DNA of 18,815 bases from Pseudomonadota bacterium (GTDB lineage Bacteria; Myxococcota_A; Polyangia; Haliangiales; Haliangiaceae). Under the pieces are notes generated by a model. It was given only the letters and a program-made list of their open reading frames with translations. It searched no databases and was not told where the DNA came from. This document shows, in pieces, positions 1 through 7,460 of the stretch (the stretch's first letter is position 1; each line of letters begins with the position of its first letter). The stretch covers positions 1 to 18,815 of the forward strand of contig JAEYYV010000287.1 of assembly GCA_023428295.1 (NCBI GenBank), in the 5' to 3' direction. The translations under genes were made by a program, and so were the position numbers.

Positions 1-1
1 G

Positions 2-466
2 CTGTGGGGCGCGTCATCGCTGGCGTTCGCCGGCGACTCGCTGTACACGGCGGGGCATTGGTACGGCGTGCCCGAGATCGAGCGTCGCTCGGCAGCGGAG
101 CCCGCGACGGTCCTCGAGGAGTGGCGCGAGTACGAGATCGCGGGCCACGTGATGGCGATCGCCGTCGATGGTGCGCACCTGGCCGTGGCTGGTGACGGCT
201 TTGTCGCCGTCCTCGATCCGAAGGCGATCGCCGGCGAACCGACGCTCGTCCCGTTTCCGGGCCACGAAGCGATCGGCGTGACGCTGCTCACGGACACGTT
301 CGTCACGGTCGGCCGCGAGGGAATGCTGCGCGCGTGGAGCACCACGGGCGCGCTGGTCGCGTCGCTGTCGATCCCAGCGCCCGTCGGCATCGGTCGCGAC
401 GCCGCGGGAACCACGCTGTTCACCTCGGGCCCCGATGGCCTCTTGCACGCCTACGGCTGCCAGTGA
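2..466 (+). CDS. Beta-propeller (WD40/PQQ-like) repeat protein, 3' end only
   Basis: The reading frame is open from the left edge of the window and ends at a TGA, leaving the last 154 residues of a longer protein. The visible part has short repeating blocks of small, hydrophobic and aspartate/glycine residues, such as AIAVDGAHLAVAGDGFVAVL, then TLLTDTFVTVGREGMLRAWS and a final GPDGLLHAYGCQ. Each looks like a beta-propeller blade: strand, tight turn, strand, with W or Y near the blade end. This suggests the last three or four blades of a WD40- or PQQ-like propeller. Such proteins are usually scaffolds or ligand-binding domains, and no catalytic residue can be assigned. The N-terminus is missing, so attached kinase, protease or signal-peptide regions cannot be excluded. 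pncA begins 63 bases downstream on the same strand, but no shared function is evident. Confidence 0.6.
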   Translation: MWGASSLAFAGDSLYTAGHWYGVPEIERRSAAEPATVLEEWREYEIAGHVMAIAVDGAHLAVAGDGFVAVLDPKAIAGEPTLVPFPGHEAIGVTLLTDTFVTVGREGMLRAWSTTGALVASLSIPAPVGIGRDAAGTTLFTSGPDGLLHAYGCQ

Positions 467-529
467 GGAGCGAGCCGCCGACGGCCGGCAAGTGGCGAGG
501 CAAAGAAGTCGAGTGGTAGCCTCCCTCGC

Positions 530-1147
530 ATGCGGGCTCTGATCCTGGTCGATTTGCAGTACGACTTCTGTCCCGGTGGCGCGCTGGCGGTGGCTCGAGG
601 TGACGAGACGATCGCGATCGCGAATCGCGTGATGCCGCACTTCACCACCGTCGTGGCAACGCAGGATTGGCACCCCGCCGATCACAAGAGCTTCGCCGCG
701 AACAACGCGGGCACCAAGGTCGGCGATCTGATCGAGCTCGGCGGCATGCAACAAGTGATGTGGCCCGCGCACTGCGTGCAGGACACGCGCGGCGCGGAGC
801 TGCACGGCGATCTCGATCGCGCGCGGATCAATGACGTCATTTGCAAAGGTACCGACGCGAACATCGATTCGTACTCGGGCTTCTTCGACAACGGCCATCT
901 GAAGGCGACCGGCCTCAACAACTGGCTCGCCGAGCGCTGGATCAAGCAGGTCTACGTGATGGGCCTCGCCACCGATTACTGCGTGAAGTTCACGGTGCTC
1001 GACGCGCTCAAGCTCGGCTACGAGGTGAAGCTCATCGAGGACGGCTGCCGCGGGGTGAATCTCAAGGCGGGCGATGACGAGCGGGCCATCGCCGAGATGC
1101 GCGGGGCGGGTGCGGCGGTGGTCGAAAGTGGCGCGATCGGCGCCTAA
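530..1147 (+). CDS. pncA: Nicotinamidase PncA (isochorismatase-fold amidohydrolase)
   Basis: This 205-residue protein has the full set of nicotinamidase residues. The catalytic triad is Asp8 (in LVDLQYDF), Lys106 (ICKGTD) and Cys151 (GLATDYCVKFT). The metal ligands are Asp46, His48 and His52 (TQDWHPADH) and His81 (WPAHCVQ). The family hydrolyses nicotinamide to nicotinate and ammonia in the cytoplasm, the first step of the deamidating NAD salvage route. Length matches bacterial PncA proteins of about 200 residues. ATG at 530 is used because the conserved DLQYDF strand follows at once; no strong ribosome binding site is visible. It lies about 5.6 kb from the nrtR end of the NAD operon and on the opposite strand, so it is not cotranscribed with pncB, although its product is PncB's substrate. 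I see no copy of the 11924 palindrome upstream of it. Confidence 0.93.
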   Translation: MRALILVDLQYDFCPGGALAVARGDETIAIANRVMPHFTTVVATQDWHPADHKSFAANNAGTKVGDLIELGGMQQVMWPAHCVQDTRGAELHGDLDRARINDVICKGTDANIDSYSGFFDNGHLKATGLNNWLAERWIKQVYVMGLATDYCVKFTVLDALKLGYEVKLIEDGCRGVNLKAGDDERAIAEMRGAGAAVVESGAIGA

Positions 1148-1155
1148 CCGGTTAG
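1144..1155. repeat. 12-bp perfect palindrome over the pncA stop codon
   Basis: CTAACCGGTTAG is a perfect palindrome that includes the TAA stop codon of pncA (1145-1147). A further AT-richer GTTAGC and GTTAAC follow. It lies 46 bases before the first possible sigma-factor start codon. It could be a binding site for a dimeric regulator of the sigma operon, or chance; no known regulator is recognised. Confidence 0.35.
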
Positions 1156-1168
1156 TTAGCCGCGCGTT

Positions 1169-1191
1169 AACACTTCGCCGGCCGGCCCGTC
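1169..1191 (+). promoter_or_regulatory. Candidate ECF-type promoter for the sigma/fecR operon
   Basis: AAC (1169-1171) and CGTC (1188-1191) are separated by 16 bases, just upstream of the ECF sigma gene. Many ECF sigma factors recognise an AAC-containing -35 element and a CGTC-like -10 element at this spacing, and often transcribe their own gene. The match is short, and both motifs are common in GC-rich DNA. If correct, transcription would start near 1197, favouring the later GTG at 1225 or a nearly leaderless message. Confidence 0.25.
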
Positions 1192-1200
1192 CTTGGAGCC

Positions 1201-1773
1201 GTGTTGCCCGCGTACAGTATCGCCGTGGATCACGGCGACGGTGCAGCCGCGCCTGTCACCTCGGTGGTGGCAGCCGCGCAGCGCGGTGACCGTGTGGCGT
1301 TCGCCGAGCTGTACCGGCGGTTTCATCGCGCGGTGCACGGCGTGATCCTCGCGAAGGTTCCGTATCGCGACGCCTCGGACCTCGTGCAGGACACGTTCGC
1401 GATCGCCCTCGAGCGCATGAAGCAGCTCGCAGATGCGGCCGCGTTTCCCGGGTGGCTGTTGATGATCGCGCGCAACCGCGCCATCGATCATCTGCGCGGA
1501 ACCAAGCCGACGGACGAGCTGCCCGACTTGCCCGTCGCCGCTCCACGCAACGCGGAGGTCGCGCAGGTGCTGCTCGCGTTGCGCGCGTTGCCCGAGGCGT
1601 ACCAGGAGACGCTCGTCTTGCGCTTGGTGGAGGGATTGACCGGGCCCGAGATCGCCGAGCAAACCGGCTTGTCGCCCGGATCGGTACGCGTCAACTTGCA
1701 TCGTGGCATGAAGCTGCTCCGCGAGCGTCTCGGGATCGCGGCGAGCGACGAGGAAGCGAGTGAACCCACATGA
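1201..1773 (+). CDS. ECF-subfamily RNA polymerase sigma factor
   Basis: A sigma-70 family protein of about 190 residues, the usual ECF size. Region 2 lies around residues 30-100 (AFAELYRRFHRAVHGVIL, then DLVQDTFAIALERM, WLLMIARNRAIDHLRG), which binds the -10 element and core polymerase. Region 4 lies at about 128-178 (LPEAYQETLVLRLVEGL, then GPEIAEQTGLSPGSVRVNLH), the -35-binding helix-turn-helix. The linker is short and there is no region 1 or 3, as in ECF factors. The start is uncertain: GTG at 1201 is the first possible, TTG at 1204 is better spaced from GGAG at 1195-1198, and GTG at 1225 is also in frame. The stop overlaps the start of the next gene by 4 bases (ATGA), so the sigma factor and the membrane FecR-like protein are probably made together. 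Its inducing signal cannot be read from the sequence. Confidence 0.9.
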   Translation: MLPAYSIAVDHGDGAAAPVTSVVAAAQRGDRVAFAELYRRFHRAVHGVILAKVPYRDASDLVQDTFAIALERMKQLADAAAFPGWLLMIARNRAIDHLRGTKPTDELPDLPVAAPRNAEVAQVLLALRALPEAYQETLVLRLVEGLTGPEIAEQTGLSPGSVRVNLHRGMKLLRERLGIAASDEEASEPT

Positions 1774-2753
1774 CCAAACCCGCCGACTACTTGTGGGATG
1801 GAACGGGCGACGCCGAGCCGGACGTCGCGAAGCTCGAAGCATTGCTACGGCCGCTCGCGCACGATCGCCCGCTCGACGAAGTTCGTATGCAACGCGCGAA
1901 GCGTCGCAAGGCGACGTGGATCGTGGCGAGCATCGCGGTGATCGCTGCGGCGGCGGTGCTCCTCGTCCTCGTGCGTCGCGGCGACACGCCTTCGGGGTGC
2001 GAAGGCGGTGACGGCTTCGCGTTCCGGGCGACCGGCGGCGCGGTCAGCTGTGGCGGCGCGTCGGTCGCGCAGGGCGTGCTCCCCGTCGGCGGCGTGCTCG
2101 ACACGGGCACCGCGAGCGCGCACCTCGCGATCGCCGACATCGGCTCGGCGGAGCTCTCGTCGCAAACACGCGTTCGCCTCTCGCGCACGCGCGCCGGCGA
2201 GCGTCACGAGCTTCACCTCGAGCGCGGCAAGATGCACGCAAAGGTGGACGCGCCGCCGCGCATCTTCGCGGTGACCACGCCGAGCACGAGCGTCATCGAT
2301 CTCGGCTGCGAGTACACGATCGACATCGACGACAAGGGCGCCGGATCGATCATCGTGCTGGCGGGCATGGTCGAGCTCGCGAGCGACACCGGCGCTGTCG
2401 TCGTCGCACCGGCGGGCACCGAAGCGCGCCTCCTCGCGGGTCGCAAGCCGAGCCTACCCATCGCGTCGACGGCGGGCGCCGAGCTACGCACCGCTGTTGC
2501 GGTCTACGAACAGTCCGGTGCAATCGACGATGTTCTCGCGAAGGCCGCCGACGAGGATGCCATCACCATCGTGAACCTCGCCGTGCTGCGCGCAGACGCA
2601 CGTCCGCGCGTCCTCGCACGCCTCGCGGAACTGGTGCCGCCGCCTGAAGGAGTCTCGATCGACGCGATCACTCCTACACAGCTCGCGCGCTGGCAGGACG
2701 ACGTCGTGACGTTGCACTTCGGGAACCGTGTGTTGCAGGAGATGTCGGAGTAA
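1770..2753 (+). CDS. FecR-domain membrane protein, probable anti-sigma regulator
   Basis: A 327-residue protein whose ATG overlaps the sigma-factor stop. Residues 1-48 form a charged cytoplasmic segment beginning TKPADYLWDGTGDAEPDVAK. One membrane helix follows at about 50-68, rich in Ala/Val/Leu and preceded by RAKRRK, which places the N-terminus inside. The extracytoplasmic part has a FecR-type beta domain at about residues 85-240 (LHLERGKMHAKVDAPP, FAVTTPSTSVIDLGCEYTI, AGMVELASDTGAVVVAPAGT). A helical tail of about 90 residues follows. FecR proteins bind their partner sigma factor on the inside and sense a signal on the outside. The overlap with the ECF gene supports that role. No zinc-binding anti-sigma motif is visible in the short N-terminus, so sigma-factor binding is inferred from context and domain order. 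Confidence 0.8.
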   Translation: MTKPADYLWDGTGDAEPDVAKLEALLRPLAHDRPLDEVRMQRAKRRKATWIVASIAVIAAAAVLLVLVRRGDTPSGCEGGDGFAFRATGGAVSCGGASVAQGVLPVGGVLDTGTASAHLAIADIGSAELSSQTRVRLSRTRAGERHELHLERGKMHAKVDAPPRIFAVTTPSTSVIDLGCEYTIDIDDKGAGSIIVLAGMVELASDTGAVVVAPAGTEARLLAGRKPSLPIASTAGAELRTAVAVYEQSGAIDDVLAKAADEDAITIVNLAVLRADARPRVLARLAELVPPPEGVSIDAITPTQLARWQDDVVTLHFGNRVLQEMSE

Positions 2754-2786
2754 CCCTCGACGAACGCACCGCGTCCAAGCTCCGCG

Positions 2787-3602
2787 ATGCGTGCTCTTCC
2801 CTTCATTGTCGTCGGTCTTCTCTCTCTCTCGTCCCGCTCCTCGTTCGCCGAGCGAACCGACGAGCCCCTTCTTCGCCCGACACTCGTCTACGAGATCGGC
2901 CCCGCGTTCATCGCGCAGAACGACGGTCGCTACGGCGTTGGCGGAACGTTCTACGAAGCGCAAGACGTCGGTCAGAAGGACAACCTCCTGAACGCGTCGC
3001 GCACGAGCCTCGAGCTCGCGCGCGGACGGCACACGCTGATCTTCCTCTACGCGCCGTTCGAGGTGAACACCGAGGTCCGCCTCGACAATCCGCTGCTGTT
3101 CCGCGACGAGCGGTTCGACGCGGGCACCGTGGTGCGCCACCGCTACTTGTTCGACGGCTACCGCAGCTCGTATCTCTTCCGTCTGCTCGCGTCGCACGGA
3201 CTCGAGTGGAACATCGGCGCCTCGGTGCAGATCCGCAACGCGGACGTCGCGTTCACGTCGGTCGATGGCGAGAAGCGCGTCCACGAGGACGACATCGGCG
3301 TGGTGTTCGCCGCGAAGACGCGCCTCCGGTACCAACCCACCCCGGGTTCGCTGTGGGCGATGCTCGACGCCGACGGGCTCTCCACGTTCGGTCTCGTCAA
3401 GAGCGTCGAAGGTGCGCTCTACGACGTGAGCCTGATGCTCGGTCATCCCGTGGGACGCGGCGTCTCGCTCACGCTCGGCGCACGGCTCGTCGGCGGCGGC
3501 GCCGATGTCGAGGAGCGCGCGATCTACAACTGGGGAAACTTCGTCTCGTTCACCGCGGGCGCGCGCATCGAGCTCGACACGCTGCTGCGCGGCGATCGCT
3601 GA
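2787..3602 (+). CDS. Secreted beta-rich protein, probable outer-membrane barrel
   Basis: I do not recognise this 271-residue protein as a named family. It begins with a likely signal peptide (about residues 1-21, hydrophobic core FIVVGLLSL, cleavage after SSFA). The mature part has many alternating polar/hydrophobic strands: LRPTLVYEIGPAFIAQ, HTLIFLYAPFEVNTEVRL, LEWNIGASVQIRNADVAFTS, VSLTLGARLVGGG and VSFTAGARIELDTLL. Short turns rich in Asp, Gly and Asn separate them. This pattern suggests a small outer-membrane beta-barrel of roughly 10-12 strands. The last residue is Arg rather than the usual terminal aromatic, a weakness of this call. It starts 33 bases after the FecR-like gene on the same strand and is probably in the same operon. 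It may be a target or sensor component of the sigma circuit. It ends one base before the convergent ATPase gene. Confidence 0.6.
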   Translation: MRALPFIVVGLLSLSSRSSFAERTDEPLLRPTLVYEIGPAFIAQNDGRYGVGGTFYEAQDVGQKDNLLNASRTSLELARGRHTLIFLYAPFEVNTEVRLDNPLLFRDERFDAGTVVRHRYLFDGYRSSYLFRLLASHGLEWNIGASVQIRNADVAFTSVDGEKRVHEDDIGVVFAAKTRLRYQPTPGSLWAMLDADGLSTFGLVKSVEGALYDVSLMLGHPVGRGVSLTLGARLVGGGADVEERAIYNWGNFVSFTAGARIELDTLLRGDR

Positions 3603-3603
3603 A

Positions 3604-4297
<694 letters not shown>

Positions 4298-4305
<8 letters not shown>

Positions 4306-5521
4306 TGCGAATCGCCGTTGCGGGATCGAGGCGCGCTGCACGACGCGCGGGCATCACCGCCGAGAGAAGGCCCACGACGGTGGCGAGGGAGATGGAGGCG
4401 ACAAACAGCGACACGTCGAGCTGCACGGGAAAGCGCGGGATGCCGGTCGCTGGATCCCGAACGAGCCCCTCGAACAGCTTCGAGAACGCCGCGCCGAGCG
4501 CCGAGCCCACGATCGAGCCGACGATGCCGAGGACGCCGCCCTGGATCAGGAACACGAGCAGGATGCGCCGCGCGGGCGTACCGACGGCGCGAAGGATTCC
4601 GATCTCGCGTGACTTCTGGACGACCGACACGATGAGCACGCTCGCGATTCCGAGCGCGACAGCGACGATGACGAAGAACTGGATCAAGCTCTTGCTGCTC
4701 GACTGCGCGGACAACCCCGAGAGAAGGTCCGCGTTGATCCGCATCCAGCTGTCCGCCTGCAGACCCGTCGCGCCGCCGATCGCCTGCGCGACCCGCTCGG
4801 CGTCGAACACGTCGGCGACCTTGAGCTCGATCGTCGTGACGCCGCCGGGCAACGCGTACAGCGACTGCGCGTGACGCAGTGACGTGAGGAGCCAGCTCTG
4901 ATCCGCGCCGAGGTTCCCGAGCGAGAAGATGCCGCGGATCGTGACGAGATCGTCGATGGCCTCCGTCGTCGAGATGCGCAGCTTGTCGCCGACCGCGACG
5001 CCCAAGTCCGCGGCGAGCTTCTCTCCGATGACAACGCCGCCACCGTCGAGATCGAAGCGTCCGGAGACCAGGCGCTTGCGGATATCGATGATGGAGAGGA
5101 AACGCTCGGGATCCACGCCGCGCACCGCGATCGGGCTCTTGGCGTCCGCGCGCACGGCAAAACCAGCCCCGGTGATCGACGGAGATGCAGCGGTGACGCC
5201 CGCGATGCGCGACGAGATGGACACGATGTTCGGCCACTGATCGATCGAGCGGAGGCGCTGCGGGCTCTCCTGTACCAACTGCGAGATGGCGAGCGTCTCC
5301 GCTGGAGTCGCGAGCGGACGCGCAGCCTCGCGCGGCGTGCGCAGCGTGACGTGCGCTTGCGAGCCGAGGGTCTTGTCGATCAGCGAGGTCTGTAGCCCGC
5401 CGATCAGCGCGGACAAGAAAACGAACACGCTCACGCCAACGGCGACCGCTGCGAGGATCAGCGCGGTCTGCCCCTTCGCCGCGCGCATGTAGCGCAGCGC
5501 GACGAACCACTCGAACGGCAC
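4298..5521 (-). CDS. FtsX-type ABC transporter permease (MacB/LolC/DevC-like)
   Basis: A 407-residue inner-membrane protein with the MacB-type layout. One helix lies near residues 18-42 (ALILAAVAVGVSVFVFLSAL), followed by a periplasmic domain of about 230 residues (MacB core domain, including RFDLDGGGVVIGEKLAADLG and TIRGIFSLG). Three C-terminal helices form the FtsX domain at about 280-400. The cytoplasmic loop KSREIGILRAVGTPARRI and the closing PARRAARLDPATAIR are diagnostic of the family. Such permeases power export through mechanical changes in the periplasmic domain rather than a channel. GTG at 5521 is the start: it shares one base with the TAG stop of the upstream adaptor gene, and no other start fits the conserved N-terminus (PFEWFVALRYMRAAKGQ). 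The substrate is unknown. Confidence 0.9.
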
Positions 5522-6729
5522 TACTGGCGCTCCGTGCGCACACGTGCGCCGGCATCGAGACGCAGACCACCTGAATAGATCACCTCGGCGCCATCGGAGA
5601 GCCCGCTCGCGATCTCGATCGAGCCGTCTCCGCGGATGCCGAGCACGACGTCCTTGCGAGCGACGCGTCCGTTCTCGACGACGAGCACGTACGGCGTGGG
5701 CGTCGCGGCGTCGCGGACCACCTCGCTCGGCACGACGAGCGTGGTCTTCTTGCTCGCGATCAACAGATCGATGGTCACCGTCATGTCCGGTCGCAGCTGC
5801 GCCGGCGGCTCGGGAACGGCGAGCCGAACCTCCACGCTGCCGCGCGCCGGATCGATCGACGGCGCGATGTAGCTCACGCGTGCGTCGAACAGCTCCTGCG
5901 GATACGCGTCCGCCGACGCACGGCCCGGTAGGTCGACGTGCAGAAAGGCGAGGTTTCGCTCGTCGGCCTGGAACACGAGCTCGGTGCTGGCGTCGGCTGC
6001 GAACACGAGCAGCGTGCGCGTCGGCTGCACCACGTCGCCCGGCTCGACGGAGCGGCTGAGCACCGTGCCGTCCTTGGGCGCGACGACACGCGTTTGCGCG
6101 AGACGGACCTTGGCACCCGTGAGTTGTGCTTGCGCTTGAATGAGGGCGGTCAACGCGATGCGCGAATCGGCGCCCGCCGGTTGCGACGACACCTGTTGCG
6201 CTTCGGCGGCAGAGCGTTGCGCGGTGGCCAGGCTCACGGCGCGCTGTGCGTTCTCGAGCTCGACGGCGGGAATCGCCGCCGCTGCGGCGAGCTTCTCGGT
6301 GCGCGCGAGCTCTTCTTGCGCCTTCTCGAGGTTGGTCTGCGCTTGCCGCAGCGACTCGTTGGCGACGATCGCGCCGACCTTGCGCAGCTGATCGACGCGC
6401 GCCGATGCCTGCTTCACGCCCGCCTCTGCTTGCGCGACGGTGGCCACTTGCTCGCGATCGTCGATCTGCACGAGCAGGTCGCCCGCCTTCACCCGCTGTC
6501 CCTCGACGACGGCGACCGTGGTGACGAGGCCCGACGTCTGCGCAGCGACCTGCACTCGCGTGGGTACGCGCACGCGCCCGCTCGCGACGAGGTGTTGCTC
6601 GAGATCCTTCCGGACCGCGAGCGTCGTCCGCACCGCGGGTCCGCGCATTCGCAACAGCACGACGGCGACGGCCACGATCGCGAGGACGACCAGGATCCAG
6701 AAGCCAGGACGTTTGAGCGGGTTGCGCAT
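5521..6729 (-). CDS. HlyD/MacA-family periplasmic adaptor (membrane fusion protein)
   Basis: A 402-residue adaptor. An N-terminal membrane anchor lies at about residues 10-28. The two halves of a lipoyl-like barrel-sandwich domain are at about 62-92 (GLVTTVAVVEGQRVKAGDLL) and 208-240 (TRVVAPKDGTVLSRSVEPGD). Between them sits an Ala/Gln/Glu-rich alpha-helical coiled-coil hairpin of about 110 residues. A beta-barrel and a membrane-proximal domain follow (RPDMTVTIDLLIASKKTTLV, PSEVVRD). In tripartite exporters this part connects the inner-membrane pump to an outer-membrane TolC-like duct. No TolC gene is present here. The gene order adaptor, permease, ATPase matches DevBCA, which exports glycolipids in cyanobacteria; MacAB, which exports macrolides and peptides, is a related possibility. 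It begins 41 bases after nrtR, so read-through from the NAD operon is possible. No good ribosome binding site is visible. Confidence 0.9.
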   Translation of the reverse strand: MRNPLKRPGFWILVVLAIVAVAVVLLRMRGPAVRTTLAVRKDLEQHLVASGRVRVPTRVQVAAQTSGLVTTVAVVEGQRVKAGDLLVQIDDREQVATVAQAEAGVKQASARVDQLRKVGAIVANESLRQAQTNLEKAQEELARTEKLAAAAAIPAVELENAQRAVSLATAQRSAAEAQQVSSQPAGADSRIALTALIQAQAQLTGAKVRLAQTRVVAPKDGTVLSRSVEPGDVVQPTRTLLVFAADASTELVFQADERNLAFLHVDLPGRASADAYPQELFDARVSYIAPSIDPARGSVEVRLAVPEPPAQLRPDMTVTIDLLIASKKTTLVVPSEVVRDAATPTPYVLVVENGRVARKDVVLGIRGDGSIEIASGLSDGAEVIYSGGLRLDAGARVRTERQ

Positions 6730-6733
6730 CCAG

Positions 6734-6753
6734 GCGCGGTTCTATCACCGCGC
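6734..6753 (-). terminator. GC-rich stem-loop between nrtR and the exporter operon
   Basis: GCGCGGT and ACCGCGC form a perfect 7-bp stem around a 6-base loop in the 41-base gap between the nrtR stop and the adaptor start. No run of T follows in either direction, so it is not a classical intrinsic terminator. It could weaken read-through, protect mRNA ends, or be incidental in GC-rich DNA. Confidence 0.3.
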
Positions 6754-6770
6754 GGTCGTGGAAGGTCTGA

Positions 6771-7460
6771 TCACATCGCGAACTCGAAGCCTTGCTTCGC
6801 GAGCCGGTCGTACTTCCGGCGGTCGAACCGATAGAGCCGCGCCGCGCGATGGCGAACGCCCTGCTCTACCTCGTCGGTCTCGACCAACAGATCCATCGAC
6901 AGTATCTTTTTCCGGAAATTCCGCTTATCGAGCTCGGTGCCGAGGATGATCTCGTACAGGCGCTGGAGCTGCGTCAGCGAGAACCGCGGCGGTAGCAGCT
7001 CGAAGCCCACCGGCGCGTAGCGCACCTTGCCGCGCAACCGATCGTGCGCGGTCGTCACGATCTCCGCGTGATCGAACGCGAGCTTCGGCAAGTCGTCGAG
7101 GGGAAACCAGCCCACGCCCATCGCGTCGGTCGCCGCGCGAATCCGGTGATCGGAGAGCTTGGCGAGCGCGAAGTACGCGACGGTGACCACGCGATCGCGC
7201 GGATCGCGATCGAGCGAGCCGAACGTGTAGAGCTGCTCCAGGTAGACGTCTGTGACCCCCGCCTCTTCCTCGAGCTCGCGACGCGCGGCTTCGTCGAGCG
7301 TCTCCTCGATGCGGACAAAGCCGCCGGGGAGCGCCCACGCGTGCTGGAACGGCGCCAGCTTGCGCTGGATGAGCAGCACCTTGAGATCGCCTTCGTCGAC
7401 GCCGAACACCACGCAGTCGACGGCGAGCGCGGCGCGCGCATAGGGATAGCTGAAGGTCAC
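6771..7460 (-). CDS. nrtR: NrtR-type Nudix/winged-helix regulator of NAD metabolism
   Basis: A 229-residue protein with an N-terminal Nudix domain (about 1-145) and a C-terminal winged helix (about 150-225). The latter contains RFSLTQLQRLYEIILGTELD and KRNFRKKILSMDLL, then ARLYRF, the pattern characteristic of NrtR. NrtR represses NAD biosynthesis genes, and ADP-ribose binding to its Nudix domain releases DNA. The Nudix signature GX5EX7REUXEEXGU is intact: Gly47, Glu53, Arg61, Glu62, Glu65, Glu66, Gly68. This protein might therefore also hydrolyse ADP-ribose or a related compound, whereas many NrtR proteins have lost catalytic residues. GTG at 7460 overlaps the nadE stop as GTGA, and a GGAGAG ribosome site precedes it; earlier starts would read through nadE in another frame. 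As last gene of the operon it should control its own synthesis through the palindrome at 11924-11940. Confidence 0.9.
   Translation of the reverse strand: MTFSYPYARAALAVDCVVFGVDEGDLKVLLIQRKLAPFQHAWALPGGFVRIEETLDEAARRELEEEAGVTDVYLEQLYTFGSLDRDPRDRVVTVAYFALAKLSDHRIRAATDAMGVGWFPLDDLPKLAFDHAEIVTTAHDRLRGKVRYAPVGFELLPPRFSLTQLQRLYEIILGTELDKRNFRKKILSMDLLVETDEVEQGVRHRAARLYRFDRRKYDRLAKQGFEFAM

Noticed and set aside
43..49. Isolated TGTACAC half-sites (also near 10862 and 13381) as extra NrtR operators
   Set aside because: They lack the inverted second arm and lie inside coding sequence.
466..529. A terminator or promoter between the propeller gene and pncA
   Set aside because: The GCCGCCGACGGCCGGC stretch gives only a weak stem without a T-run, and no convincing -35/-10 pair is visible.
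6905..6925. An AT-rich patch with TTTTT and TTCCGGAA within nrtR
   Set aside because: It encodes the conserved DKRNFRKKILS part of the winged helix; the Lys and Phe codons explain the composition. It is not a terminator or operator.
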